The position numbers and the translations under genes are program-made. The notes under the pieces are model-generated. The model made no database searches. It worked only from the letters and a program-made list of their open reading frames with translations, and was not told the origin of the DNA. From JAJVID01 sp035275345 (GTDB lineage Bacteria > Acidobacteriota > Blastocatellia > RBC074), in NCBI GenBank assembly GCA_035275345.1, contig DATEMY010000444.1, positions 1 through 5,409 on the forward strand: a DNA stretch of 5,409 nt, read 5' to 3'. Below, piece by piece: positions 1 to 5,409 of the stretch (the stretch's first letter is position 1; every line of letters begins with the position of its first letter).

Positions 1-862
1 CGCGGGCGCCGCCGCCGCCAGGGCCGCCGCCGCCAGGGCCGCCGCCCGGTCGCGCATCGGCCATTGTCGGAGCGCCCTCCGCTCGCCGCAACCCCGCTAC
101 TCTTTCGCTCAGGAAAGCGCTATAAGCGCTGAGCGATTGATCGACCGCCTTGTAAGGCTCGTCGACCCACCAGGTGAAGAGCGGGTCGTAACCGTTGTAA
201 TAACCGAACCACGTCCGCAGCGCGCCGCGCAGGCTGTTGACCGTGGCCGACGCGCGATTGGCGACCGTCCTCTTGATCTTGCCCTGCTCGCCGCGCAACC
301 CCGTCTCGGCCGTTCGGCGCGCCGCGTCGATCTTTTTGTTCAGGTCGTTGAGCGCGGCGGCAGTGTTGGCCGGATCAATCTTCTCCATACGGCGACGAGC
401 TTCGACCAGGTCGATAATCGTCTGAGCGAAAGGAGTGAATGGGGCGGTCTCGGCAAGGGATTTGTTCTGTAGCTCCAACTGTTGAAGTTCGTGATCGAGC
501 TGCGTTTTGAAGAGCAGATAATCGACCTTGCCGTCCTGGCTTAACGTATCGAAATTGAGTTTGGCCAGCGTGGCGAGCCAGTCGGAATAGAATTGCTTGA
601 AGCGCGCCTGTCGCGCCGTCGAAATCTCCATGGGATAAGATCGAGACAGGCTGCCGCGATCCACCACGAAGCGTTCGATCAGGCTGCGCAATTCGCTCGG
701 CGATGAGTCGAGGTCTTTCAGGTCGGGCGACTGAGAGCCAGCGCCTTTCGGATTCTGCGATGTCTCAAGACGCGCGTTCGTCGTCGAAGTAAAAACGAGT
801 CCCCCGATTAAGATAAACGCGGTGATTAGACACGCCGTCATTCTCAATTTTGGTTTCAACAT
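1..862 (-). CDS. DUF885 family exported protein, N-terminal part (truncated by window edge)
   Basis: This open frame runs from an ATG at 862 to the left edge without a stop, giving 287 residues; family members are usually about 550-650 residues, so roughly half is seen. Residues 1-30 look like a Sec signal peptide: basic start (MLKPKLR), hydrophobic core ACLITAFILIGGLVF, possible cleavage after TNA. The mature part is mostly helical. It carries stretches I associate with DUF885 (PF05960): an IERF-x-x-DRGSL segment near 62-72, QDGKVDYLLF near 109-118, and YDPLFTWWV near 225-233. The HExxPGH-like metal-site region expected in the C-terminal half of many members lies outside the window, so activity cannot be judged; the family is often suspected to be metallopeptidase-like. 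A strong AAGGAG site 9 bases upstream supports the start. A Gly/Pro-rich linker begins at about residue 272. The family call rests on remembered pattern, not a search. Confidence 0.82.
   Translation of the reverse strand, partial: MLKPKLRMTACLITAFILIGGLVFTSTTNARLETSQNPKGAGSQSPDLKDLDSSPSELRSLIERFVVDRGSLSRSYPMEISTARQARFKQFYSDWLATLAKLNFDTLSQDGKVDYLLFKTQLDHELQQLELQNKSLAETAPFTPFAQTIIDLVEARRRMEKIDPANTAAALNDLNKKIDAARRTAETGLRGEQGKIKRTVANRASATVNSLRGALRTWFGYYNGYDPLFTWWVDEPYKAVDQSLSAYSAFLSERVAGLRRAEGAPTMADARPGGGPGGGGPGGGGAR
8..50. repeat. 15-bp GC-rich tandem repeat encoding a Gly/Pro linker
   Basis: Two perfect copies of gccgccgccgccagg lie at 8-22 and 23-37, followed by a partial third copy to about 50. 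Read on the minus strand inside the DUF885 gene, the unit encodes PGGGG, giving a flexible glycine-rich stretch from about residue 272 of that protein to about residue 285, next to the window edge. Such codon-level repeats can change copy number by slippage. Whether more copies follow outside the window is unknown. Confidence 0.85.
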
Positions 863-871
863 TTCTGGTAT

Positions 872-877
872 CTCCTT
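872..877 (-). promoter_or_regulatory. Shine-Dalgarno site of the DUF885 gene
   Basis: On the minus strand AAGGAG lies 9 bases before the ATG at 862. It is the strongest ribosome-binding site in the window and fixes the start of the DUF885 gene, whose upstream context is otherwise repeat-rich non-coding DNA. Confidence 0.75.
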
Positions 878-960
878 GTTGTCAGGATTGCCCTATGGAT
901 ATAAAGACTCTCTTCAGGCGCGAGCAGTTGCGAATCAATATCATCCTGTGCCCTTCATGT

Positions 961-992
961 CATTGTCTTGTAATTTTCCTCATTGTCTTGTA
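961..992. repeat. Short direct repeat with 20-bp period
   Basis: The 12-mer cattgtcttgta occurs at 961-972 and again at 981-992, separated by attttcct. Read on the minus strand it is tacaagacaatg, which resembles the unit of the neighbouring element (agacagaaaaatg), so it may be a diverged or sister module of the same repeat family. The identity is seen directly; the relationship is inference. Confidence 0.7.
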
Positions 993-1006
993 CCTGGTTA
1001 GGAGGA

Positions 1007-1143
1007 CCAGACAGAAAAATGTGAGACAGAAAAATGTGAGACAGAAAAATAAAGACTGAGTCTCGCAGTTCTTTATTTTTCTGTCTCACTGCTTTCTGTC
1101 CGGTCTTTGTCTTTATTTTTCTGTCTCACATTTTTCTGTCTGG
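1007..1143. repeat. Palindromic intergenic repeat element (MITE/REPIN-like), 137 bp
   Basis: The element is built from the 15-mer agacagaaaaatgtg. Left arm: copies at 1009-1023 and 1024-1038 and a third, altered at its end, at 1039-1053. Right side, inverted: the 12-mer core atttttctgtct at 1075-1086, 1115-1126 and 1130-1141. The outer arms 1024-1056 and 1109-1141 are perfect inverted repeats of 33 bp, and the terminal cc (1007-1008) matches gg (1142-1143), so the left arm simply has one extra 15-bp unit. The right side also holds two direct copies of one 33-bp block, 1071-1103 and 1111-1143, exactly 40 bp apart with 4 mismatches. No obvious target-site duplication flanks it and there is no coding capacity. 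It could be a non-autonomous mobile element or a REP-type repeat; which family is not established here. Confidence 0.85.
1036..1089 (-). terminator. Possible hairpin terminator after the M24 peptidase gene
   Basis: Bases 1036-1054 and 1071-1089 are perfect inverted copies of 19 bp (gtgagacagaaaaataaag). After a single-base bulge at 1070 the stem continues for 4 bp (actg 1055-1058 with cagt 1066-1069), closing on a 7-base loop. On the minus strand the stem is followed directly by ATTTTTCTGTCT, a short T tract, as expected for an intrinsic terminator about 65 bases past the peptidase stop. The stem is AT-rich and is part of the repeat element, so the terminator role is inference. A longer alternative pairing (1024-1056 with 1109-1141) competes with it. 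Confidence 0.35.
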
Positions 1144-1153
1144 AAGTTCTTTT

Positions 1154-2428
1154 TTACTCTGAGCCGAAGGGCCGATCAATCGAAGGGCTTTGTTTAGTGA
1201 ACATCTGCGGGCCGTTTTCGGTCATGTACAGACAATCTTCCAGCCGAACGCCGAACTCGCCATAAATCGCGATCATTGGCTCGTCGCTGAAACACATTCC
1301 CGGCTGGAGCCTGGTCTTGTTGCCGCGCACGAAGTTGGTCCACTCGTGACCGTCCAGTCCGATACCGTGACCCGTGCGATGTGGTAAGCCCGGAACTTTG
1401 TAATCGGGTCCGAAGCCTGCGTCTGTAATCACTTTGCGCGCGGCGGCGTCCACCGACTCACAGGTGGCGCCGACTTTTGCGGCGGCCAACGCGGCGTCCT
1501 GCGCTTTGCGCTCTAAATTCCAAATGTCGGTCTGGCGTCCGGTAGGTTTGCCGAAGACGAAGGTCCGTGTGATGTCTGACTGGTAGCCATCTACGCCGCA
1601 TCCACCGTCCATTAACACTACGTCGCCGTCCCTGAGTTGTTGCGGCTGAACGCTGCCGTGCGGGAAGGCAGTATACTTGCCGAAGCCGATCAGAGCTGAA
1701 CCGGAACTGCCCAGCGCGCGGAAGGCCGCGCTGACATTCGCGCCGAACTCATATTGCGTCATTCCTTCATTCAATGTCGCGGCGGCGGCCTTGAAGGCGG
1801 CGATCGTTATATTATTGGCGCGCTGCATCAGAGCGATCTCGGCCGGTGATTTGATCATGCGGCAGCCGGCCGTCACCGGGTCTGCGCTGACGTATTCAAG
1901 ATTCCTGGCCTGATTGCGAACCCCGTCGAAAAGAAAGAACCGCACCCGTTCTTCCATCCCGATCCGCCCCGTGCGGATGCCCCGATCCTTGAAGATCTGA
2001 GCGACCAGTCCATACGGGCTTTCGTCTTCTTCCCACGCCCGGATATCCGCGCCGAAGCGGATCTGTTCACGCGCGCGCATCTCCTCGAATTTTGGGCAGA
2101 CCCAGGCCAGTTCCCCGCGCGCCGGGATGACCAGCGCGAACATACGCTCACTCTGGCCCCACCGCGCGCCTGTGTAGTAGAACAGGCTGGACCCGGATTC
2201 AAGAAAAATCGCGTCAATTTTATTCTCGACCATCAACCGCCGCGCTTTCTCGATCCGCGCGCGTCGCTCGTCGTCGGATATGGGAGTGGCTTTGCCGGGA
2301 AATGGGCGCAGTTGGCGGATGGATTCAGGAGTGTTTTGCGCCACGGCGTCAGCCGTGTCGAGGAGCGCCGCCCCTGCCACGCCTGCTGAGAGTCGAATGA
2401 AATCCCTGCGATCTATGCACATAGTCAA
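1154..2428 (-). CDS. Tat-exported M24 family metallopeptidase (Xaa-Pro aminopeptidase type)
   Basis: The product (424 residues from a TTG start) belongs to the creatinase/aminopeptidase P fold, which uses two metal ions to hydrolyse N-terminal Xaa-Pro or related bonds. The N-terminus has a twin-arginine motif RRDFIRL (R7-R8), a hydrophobic stretch and a likely cleavage after ADAVA near residue 30, so it should be exported folded by Tat. A creatinase-like N-terminal domain spans about 50-185 and the pita-bread catalytic domain about 195-410. All five expected metal ligands are visible: D274 (VLMDGG), D285 (SDITRTF), H354 (HRTGHGIGL), E383 (DEPMIAI) and E397 (GVRLED). Three starts compete. GGAGG at 2440-2436 is 7 bases from the TTG at 2428, chosen here, and 13 from the ATG at 2422; the ATG at 2449 has no ribosome-binding site. 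The start lies one base past the hydrolase stop, implying translational coupling. Exact substrate unknown. Confidence 0.93.
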   Translation of the reverse strand: MTMCIDRRDFIRLSAGVAGAALLDTADAVAQNTPESIRQLRPFPGKATPISDDERRARIEKARRLMVENKIDAIFLESGSSLFYYTGARWGQSERMFALVIPARGELAWVCPKFEEMRAREQIRFGADIRAWEEDESPYGLVAQIFKDRGIRTGRIGMEERVRFFLFDGVRNQARNLEYVSADPVTAGCRMIKSPAEIALMQRANNITIAAFKAAAATLNEGMTQYEFGANVSAAFRALGSSGSALIGFGKYTAFPHGSVQPQQLRDGDVVLMDGGCGVDGYQSDITRTFVFGKPTGRQTDIWNLERKAQDAALAAAKVGATCESVDAAARKVITDAGFGPDYKVPGLPHRTGHGIGLDGHEWTNFVRGNKTRLQPGMCFSDEPMIAIYGEFGVRLEDCLYMTENGPQMFTKQSPSIDRPFGSE

Positions 2429-2429
2429 T

Positions 2430-4412
2430 TTAGAACCTCCAGTCTTCATTGAAAAAGCCGGCGTGCGCGATCCGGCCCGGATAGCGCTCGTTAGGCGCCG
2501 TGGTGATCTCCACTACCGCATAATCGGGAAGCTTCGGCGTCTGCCGCGCGTTGTTGAGATAGTCGAATTCGCGGAACGTGAAGCCACTGTTCAGCACGAT
2601 ATATTTTTTCGGGTTAAGAGGATTAGGATATATCAGGATCGGGACGCTCGTGGCCACAGGATAGCGATTATTCCCGGCCACCAGGCCTTCAGCCGTCCAT
2701 TTCACCGGCAATTTATCGGCAATGCGCGCCAGGAGTCTGTTACTGCCAGGATCGCCCCACAAAATCAGGTTGCTCGAAGCGATCTCGGCGTCGGTGATCT
2801 CCTGATCCTGGCGTACCTGCGCCTCGCCGCGAAAATGGCGGCGCCATTCAGTGATCGCGCGCTTCTGTTCACTTTCTACCCACTGCGCCACGCCCGCGGC
2901 CATCGGCGTTCCGGTCGGCGTCACGAAAATAAAGCTGTCCAGAAAAGCGTCATCCACCGGCCCTTGCAGGCCATGAACTTTGCGCAGACCGGGCGCGATG
3001 GCGGAATCGACGACGGCCCACTGGCCGGATGATTTCCTAAAATGCGCTCGCCAGGAGCGGTCCGACATCGGCCCCGGGGCTGTGAGCTTCTGCCCGTCAA
3101 TCGTAACCGCCGGTTTGCGCGCCGCATCCAGCGGACAACCACCCGGCCCCATCTCCAGGGTGAACGCGACGACATTTTCGGTCTCGACGTTGACCGAGTT
3201 GTCTCCAACGATCTCCGCGTTCAGCCGCGCGCGCTCCCAGTGCAGGCCCAGCGCGTCGAGCGTCACCCACTTCATACGGTTGTAAGCCAGCGTCCACGTG
3301 GTGAACCGCACTTTGCGCGGATAAGGATCGCGCCCTCGTTCAGCGATCGCTTCAAGTATGCGTTCAATTTCAATCTTCGAATCCGGATGATAGCTGTGGC
3401 CGGTCTTCGGGCCGACGATGCGAGTCAACCGCAAACCCTCATCCGCCATGGCGCGTTCCATCATATCAGCGGCCTGCTTCTGACCGTCGTTCTCGCCGTT
3501 GTAAGCGACAACGGGCGTGTTGAACAGGTTCACCGCGTAGTCGGTGGCGTCGTAAAGATGAAAGAGCTTCTGCTCCCACCACGGCGGCGCGTTCTCGCCC
3601 GTAAGGTCGAGCCTCAGAAATTGCGCCGACTCGCTGAAGCCTGCGCCAGGCGCAATCGCTGCCCACAGTCCTGCGTAATGCGTCCCGAATTGCCAGGCGG
3701 CGGCGCCGCCCATGCTGAAACCACGCGCGACGATGCGATTTTCGTCAATACGGTACTGACGTTTCACCGCGTCGAGGGCTTCGAACAAATCCACTTCTCC
3801 GGCGAACTTGTTGGCGTTGCAGAATCGCCCGTAAAGATGCAGCACGATTGTGTCTCGTGGGGTGAATTCACCGGGCCTGGTCTCGCGATCGCTTAGGAAG
3901 TTGACTTCGCTCAGCGTCTCGCCGCGACCGTGAAACCACGTGTCCAGCCGCCAGCGATGCAATACGTTCGGGGTGAACGAAGGCGGGATCACCAATCCGT
4001 ACGGCTGAACGCTTCTGTCAATTTTGGAAATGTAGCCTCGCACGACCAGGCCGGTCGCCGTCGTCCATGGCGCTCGTCCTTCGGCCAATTGCCGCGCGCG
4101 TTCGGCGCCGTTCCGCAGCAGTAGCTTCGCCTTGAAAACTTCTTCCAGCTTGAAAAACTCGTTGTATTGCAGCGCGTAGCGAACGGCTTCGTGATAGATC
4201 ATCACGTCCGGCAGCAGTGGATGATCTTTCAATTTCTCCATCGCGGCGTTCAGCCTCCGCAGTCCGTCTTCCAGTTCCGTGCGATCCGCCGCCGGTACTT
4301 CGACGCCCGCGGGCGGAATCGGCCGCATCGCCGGACGCTGCGGAGGTTGTTGCGCAGGTTGTTGCGCCATTGCGATCGAGGTCAGGAGAATAAGACTGCT
4401 CAGGATTTTCAT
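2430..4412 (-). CDS. Exported alpha/beta-hydrolase, prolyl oligopeptidase/esterase (S9-like) family, with long C-terminal domain
   Basis: This 660-residue protein begins with a Sec signal peptide (MKILSSLILLTSIAMA, cleavage probably before QQ at 17), followed by a Gln/Pro-rich tether to about residue 38. A helical stretch (about 43-110) precedes an alpha/beta-hydrolase core (about 120-355). The nucleophile elbow is RGFSMGG with Ser233; Asp309 (GENDGQK) and His339 (KTGHSYH) complete a plausible triad. This resembles PHB-depolymerase-like esterases and prolyl oligopeptidase family proteins. Residues 365-660 form a C-terminal region with segments such as LWGDPGSNRLLARI and YPNPLNPKKYIVLNSG that I recall from such proteins in Acidobacteriota, Planctomycetes and Verrucomicrobia, with no assigned function. 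The ATG at 4412 has no clear Shine-Dalgarno sequence but is fixed by the signal peptide. It follows the phosphatase gene by 48 bp and abuts the M24 peptidase. Substrate (peptide or carbohydrate/aryl ester) cannot be told from sequence. Confidence 0.85.
   Translation of the reverse strand: MKILSSLILLTSIAMAQQPAQQPPQRPAMRPIPPAGVEVPAADRTELEDGLRRLNAAMEKLKDHPLLPDVMIYHEAVRYALQYNEFFKLEEVFKAKLLLRNGAERARQLAEGRAPWTTATGLVVRGYISKIDRSVQPYGLVIPPSFTPNVLHRWRLDTWFHGRGETLSEVNFLSDRETRPGEFTPRDTIVLHLYGRFCNANKFAGEVDLFEALDAVKRQYRIDENRIVARGFSMGGAAAWQFGTHYAGLWAAIAPGAGFSESAQFLRLDLTGENAPPWWEQKLFHLYDATDYAVNLFNTPVVAYNGENDGQKQAADMMERAMADEGLRLTRIVGPKTGHSYHPDSKIEIERILEAIAERGRDPYPRKVRFTTWTLAYNRMKWVTLDALGLHWERARLNAEIVGDNSVNVETENVVAFTLEMGPGGCPLDAARKPAVTIDGQKLTAPGPMSDRSWRAHFRKSSGQWAVVDSAIAPGLRKVHGLQGPVDDAFLDSFIFVTPTGTPMAAGVAQWVESEQKRAITEWRRHFRGEAQVRQDQEITDAEIASSNLILWGDPGSNRLLARIADKLPVKWTAEGLVAGNNRYPVATSVPILIYPNPLNPKKYIVLNSGFTFREFDYLNNARQTPKLPDYAVVEITTAPNERYPGRIAHAGFFNEDWRF
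2436..2440 (-). promoter_or_regulatory. Shine-Dalgarno GGAGG of the M24 peptidase, inside the preceding gene
   Basis: GGAGG lies within the last codons of the hydrolase gene (its Trp-Arg-Phe end) 7 bases before TTG at 2428. It decides between the alternative peptidase starts and suggests that ribosomes finishing the hydrolase re-initiate on the peptidase. Confidence 0.6.
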
Positions 4413-4460
4413 AGCAATGTTTTGGTTGTTGGAACTGCCGATGATCTTGGCTGTCCAGGG
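4413..4460 (-). other. Short spacer between phosphatase and hydrolase genes
   Basis: These 48 bases contain no convincing terminator and no clear ribosome-binding site for the hydrolase, which starts right after acattgct. The spacing fits a shared transcript, although translation of the hydrolase must then start with a weak or absent Shine-Dalgarno sequence. Confidence 0.5.
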
Positions 4461-5060
4461 TTACTGTTTCAGATGCGCGACTTTTCCTTTTCCCTTTGCA
4501 TACAGCGTTACAACAAACAGGTCGTCAAATACCGTTTCATCTATGGCCGGCGAGATGTCGCCGCCAAGCGCTTTGATAATCTTCGGAATCGTATTGCTAT
4601 GCCCGACGATCAACACGGCGCCGCCGGTGTTGGAATAGACCCGATTAGCCATTTCCGTCAGATAATGCGGCGAGAGCTCTCTCGGATTCTCGCCCATCCT
4701 GACGGGGATAACCGTGGGAGAGATCCCCAATTGCTTCGCCAGTGGCTCGGCGGTCTGCTTTGCGCGCAGATATTGAGAAGTGTAGATGGATTTGATGCCT
4801 GCCTTTCCAAGCATTCGCGCCAATTCCTCGGCTCTTTTGATCCCGGATTCAAGCAGCGGAGGATCCGCGGCAGGCTCAGCCGCCTTTTCCGCGTGGCGGA
4901 CAAGGTAGACCGTCGTTACTTTGAATTTGTTCTCAGGCTGGAAAATTGCCGCATTCGTGACGCCACCTTCCGGCGAATGAAGCAAAATAAAGCAGGATAT
5001 GGAAAACAATATGGAGCGAGCAGACCATTTTAAAGGTTGAGCGAAACAGGCGATTTTCAT
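4461..5060 (-). CDS. Exported histidine phosphatase superfamily protein (RHG/phosphoglycerate mutase-like)
   Basis: The 199-residue product has the branch-1 histidine phosphatase signature. LVRHAEK at 53-59 supplies Arg55 and the phospho-acceptor His56; Arg99 in TSQYLRAKQTA is the usual phosphate-binding arginine; and GHSNT supplies the second catalytic His154. The short core resembles SixA-like and other small phosphatases rather than glycolytic mutases. An N-terminal extension (about 1-37, with a hydrophobic stretch ARSILFSISCFILLHS) reads as a signal peptide or anchor, placing the enzyme outside the cytoplasm; a lipoprotein form using Cys23 is possible but the context is not a good lipobox. 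AAGG lies 8 bases before the ATG at 5060. It is the first gene of the likely minus-strand unit with the hydrolase and M24 peptidase. The substrate is not predictable. Confidence 0.9.
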   Translation of the reverse strand: MKIACFAQPLKWSARSILFSISCFILLHSPEGGVTNAAIFQPENKFKVTTVYLVRHAEKAAEPAADPPLLESGIKRAEELARMLGKAGIKSIYTSQYLRAKQTAEPLAKQLGISPTVIPVRMGENPRELSPHYLTEMANRVYSNTGGAVLIVGHSNTIPKIIKALGGDISPAIDETVFDDLFVVTLYAKGKGKVAHLKQ

Positions 5061-5401
5061 CGAGAATACCTTGGAGTGAATCTATCCCAGAGGGATGATG
5101 AACGACCCGCCGCCCTCGATGGTTGCCCGGAGGGGCGAGCGCATTATTATTTCTCGCCGACAGGAATCGTTTCCTTCCGATTTGTGTTACGATCGCCGCG
5201 ATACGAACGGTCCTGTCACGAAGGTTGCAAGTACCGCGTGAGTCGCCGTTGCGGCTCTTTGAAACTCAAATTTGGCTGTTCCGGCGGGTAGTCTGCCGGG
5301 TAAAAGTTTGAACGCCGAAGTAGAGAAACAAATCATAGTCTCTTTCGAGAGAGGTAGGGCCGGGTAGGCCCGCCCCCCCGCAACGCCCGTGGAGATCACC
5401 G
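5061..5401. other. Non-coding, probably divergent promoter region
   Basis: This 341-bp stretch separates the minus-strand phosphatase start from a possible plus-strand start at 5402. I see no gene of recognisable family; short frames here lack ribosome-binding sites. It contains a direct repeat gccgggta (5295-5302 and 5359-5366), a hairpin ccggc/gccgg (5281-5285 with 5295-5299), a small hairpin with a TTCG loop (tctct 5339-5343, agaga 5348-5352), a GC hairpin gggcc/ggccc (5357-5361 with 5367-5371) and a run of seven C (5373-5379). No good sigma-70 promoter is evident on either strand; TTGAAC at 5308-5313 with CATAGT at 5334-5339 is a poor candidate because the spacer is 20 bases. Confidence 0.6.
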
Positions 5402-5409
5402 ATGGGTGA
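5391..5409 (+). promoter_or_regulatory. Possible ribosome-binding site and start codon of a plus-strand gene running off the right edge
   Basis: GGAG at 5391-5394 is followed after 7 bases by ATG at 5402, then GGT GA, so a protein starting Met-Gly-(Asp/Glu) may begin here. Spacing and motif are good, and the position fits a gene divergent from the phosphatase. Only eight coding bases are visible, so neither product nor reality can be confirmed. Confidence 0.3.

Larger units (their letters stand above)
863..1153. other. Intergenic region carrying repeat elements
   Basis: This 291-bp gap between the M24 peptidase stop and the DUF885 start holds no convincing gene. It contains a 20-bp-period direct repeat (961-992), a palindromic repeat element (1007-1143) and the DUF885 ribosome-binding site (872-877). 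It is richer in A and T than the flanking genes, especially over 1007-1143. I see no clear sigma-70 promoter for DUF885 in the remaining 90 or so bases, so the gene may be expressed by read-through or from an unrecognised promoter. Confidence 0.8.

Noticed and set aside
137..472. Plus-strand frame of 111 codons
   Set aside because: It is antisense to the DUF885 coding region, whose minus-strand translation has a signal peptide and family-like segments.
850..1059. Short plus-strand frame ending in repeated RQKNV
   Set aside because: It overlaps the start of the DUF885 gene on the other strand, and its C-terminus is only the translated 15-bp repeat. No domain or good ribosome-binding site supports it, including from the internal ATG at 895.
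1009..1141. Repeated 15-mers as a CRISPR array
   Set aside because: The units are contiguous with no unique spacers, occur in both orientations and are too short for CRISPR repeats; no cas gene is present.
1001..1150. Target-site duplication flanking the palindromic element
   Set aside because: The bases just outside (ggagga on the left, aagttc on the right) do not match, so insertion cannot be shown from this window.
2280..3896. Long plus-strand frames of 250 and 284 codons (2280-3032 and 3042-3896)
   Set aside because: They lie antisense to the hydrolase and peptidase genes, are Arg-rich and low in recognisable motifs, and arise from codon bias of GC-rich genes; the minus-strand proteins have full catalytic motifs.
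4167..5033. Plus-strand frame of 288 codons
   Set aside because: It is antisense to the phosphatase and the hydrolase N-terminus, spans their spacer, and its translation is Arg-rich with no family resemblance.
5187..5399. Minus-strand 70-codon frame upstream of the phosphatase gene
   Set aside because: It has no ribosome-binding site in view and no family signature, and it covers the region that looks like a divergent leader; possible but unsupported.

Overview
The window is about 57% GC by eye, gene-dense, and almost all on the minus strand. Reading in that direction it holds four genes for exported proteins: a histidine (RHG) phosphatase (5060-4461), a large alpha/beta-hydrolase of the prolyl-oligopeptidase/esterase type (4412-2430), a Tat-exported M24 metallopeptidase (about 2428-1154), and the first 287 residues of a DUF885 protein (862 to the left edge). 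The style of the proteins (Gln/Pro-rich mature N-termini, Tat-exported M24 enzymes, DUF885, S9-like hydrolases with a long C-terminal domain) suggests a soil-type Acidobacteriota or a similar free-living Gram-negative bacterium. This is inference from family resemblance; no rRNA or marker gene is present.

Layout by region: 1-862 is the partial DUF885 gene, with a Gly-rich 15-bp tandem repeat at the left edge. 863-1153 is intergenic and holds the most unusual DNA of the window: a 137-bp palindromic element (1007-1143) built from a 15-bp unit, next to a separate 20-bp-period direct repeat (961-992). 1154-4412 holds the M24 peptidase and hydrolase genes, which abut or overlap, with the peptidase ribosome-binding site lying inside the last codons of the hydrolase. 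A 48-bp gap (4413-4460) separates them from the phosphatase gene. 5061-5401 is non-coding and probably a divergent promoter region. A good ribosome-binding site and ATG at 5391-5404 suggest a plus-strand gene starting at the right edge.

How the genes may work together: the phosphatase, hydrolase and M24 peptidase could be one transcription unit, with the repeat element possibly ending or attenuating transcription before DUF885, which has its own strong ribosome-binding site. All four products carry export signals, and three belong to hydrolase or peptidase-like families, so a periplasmic peptide/ester scavenging role is plausible but unproven. I found no defence system, CRISPR array, transposase, tRNA or rRNA. 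The clearest candidate for something little described is the intergenic repeat element.
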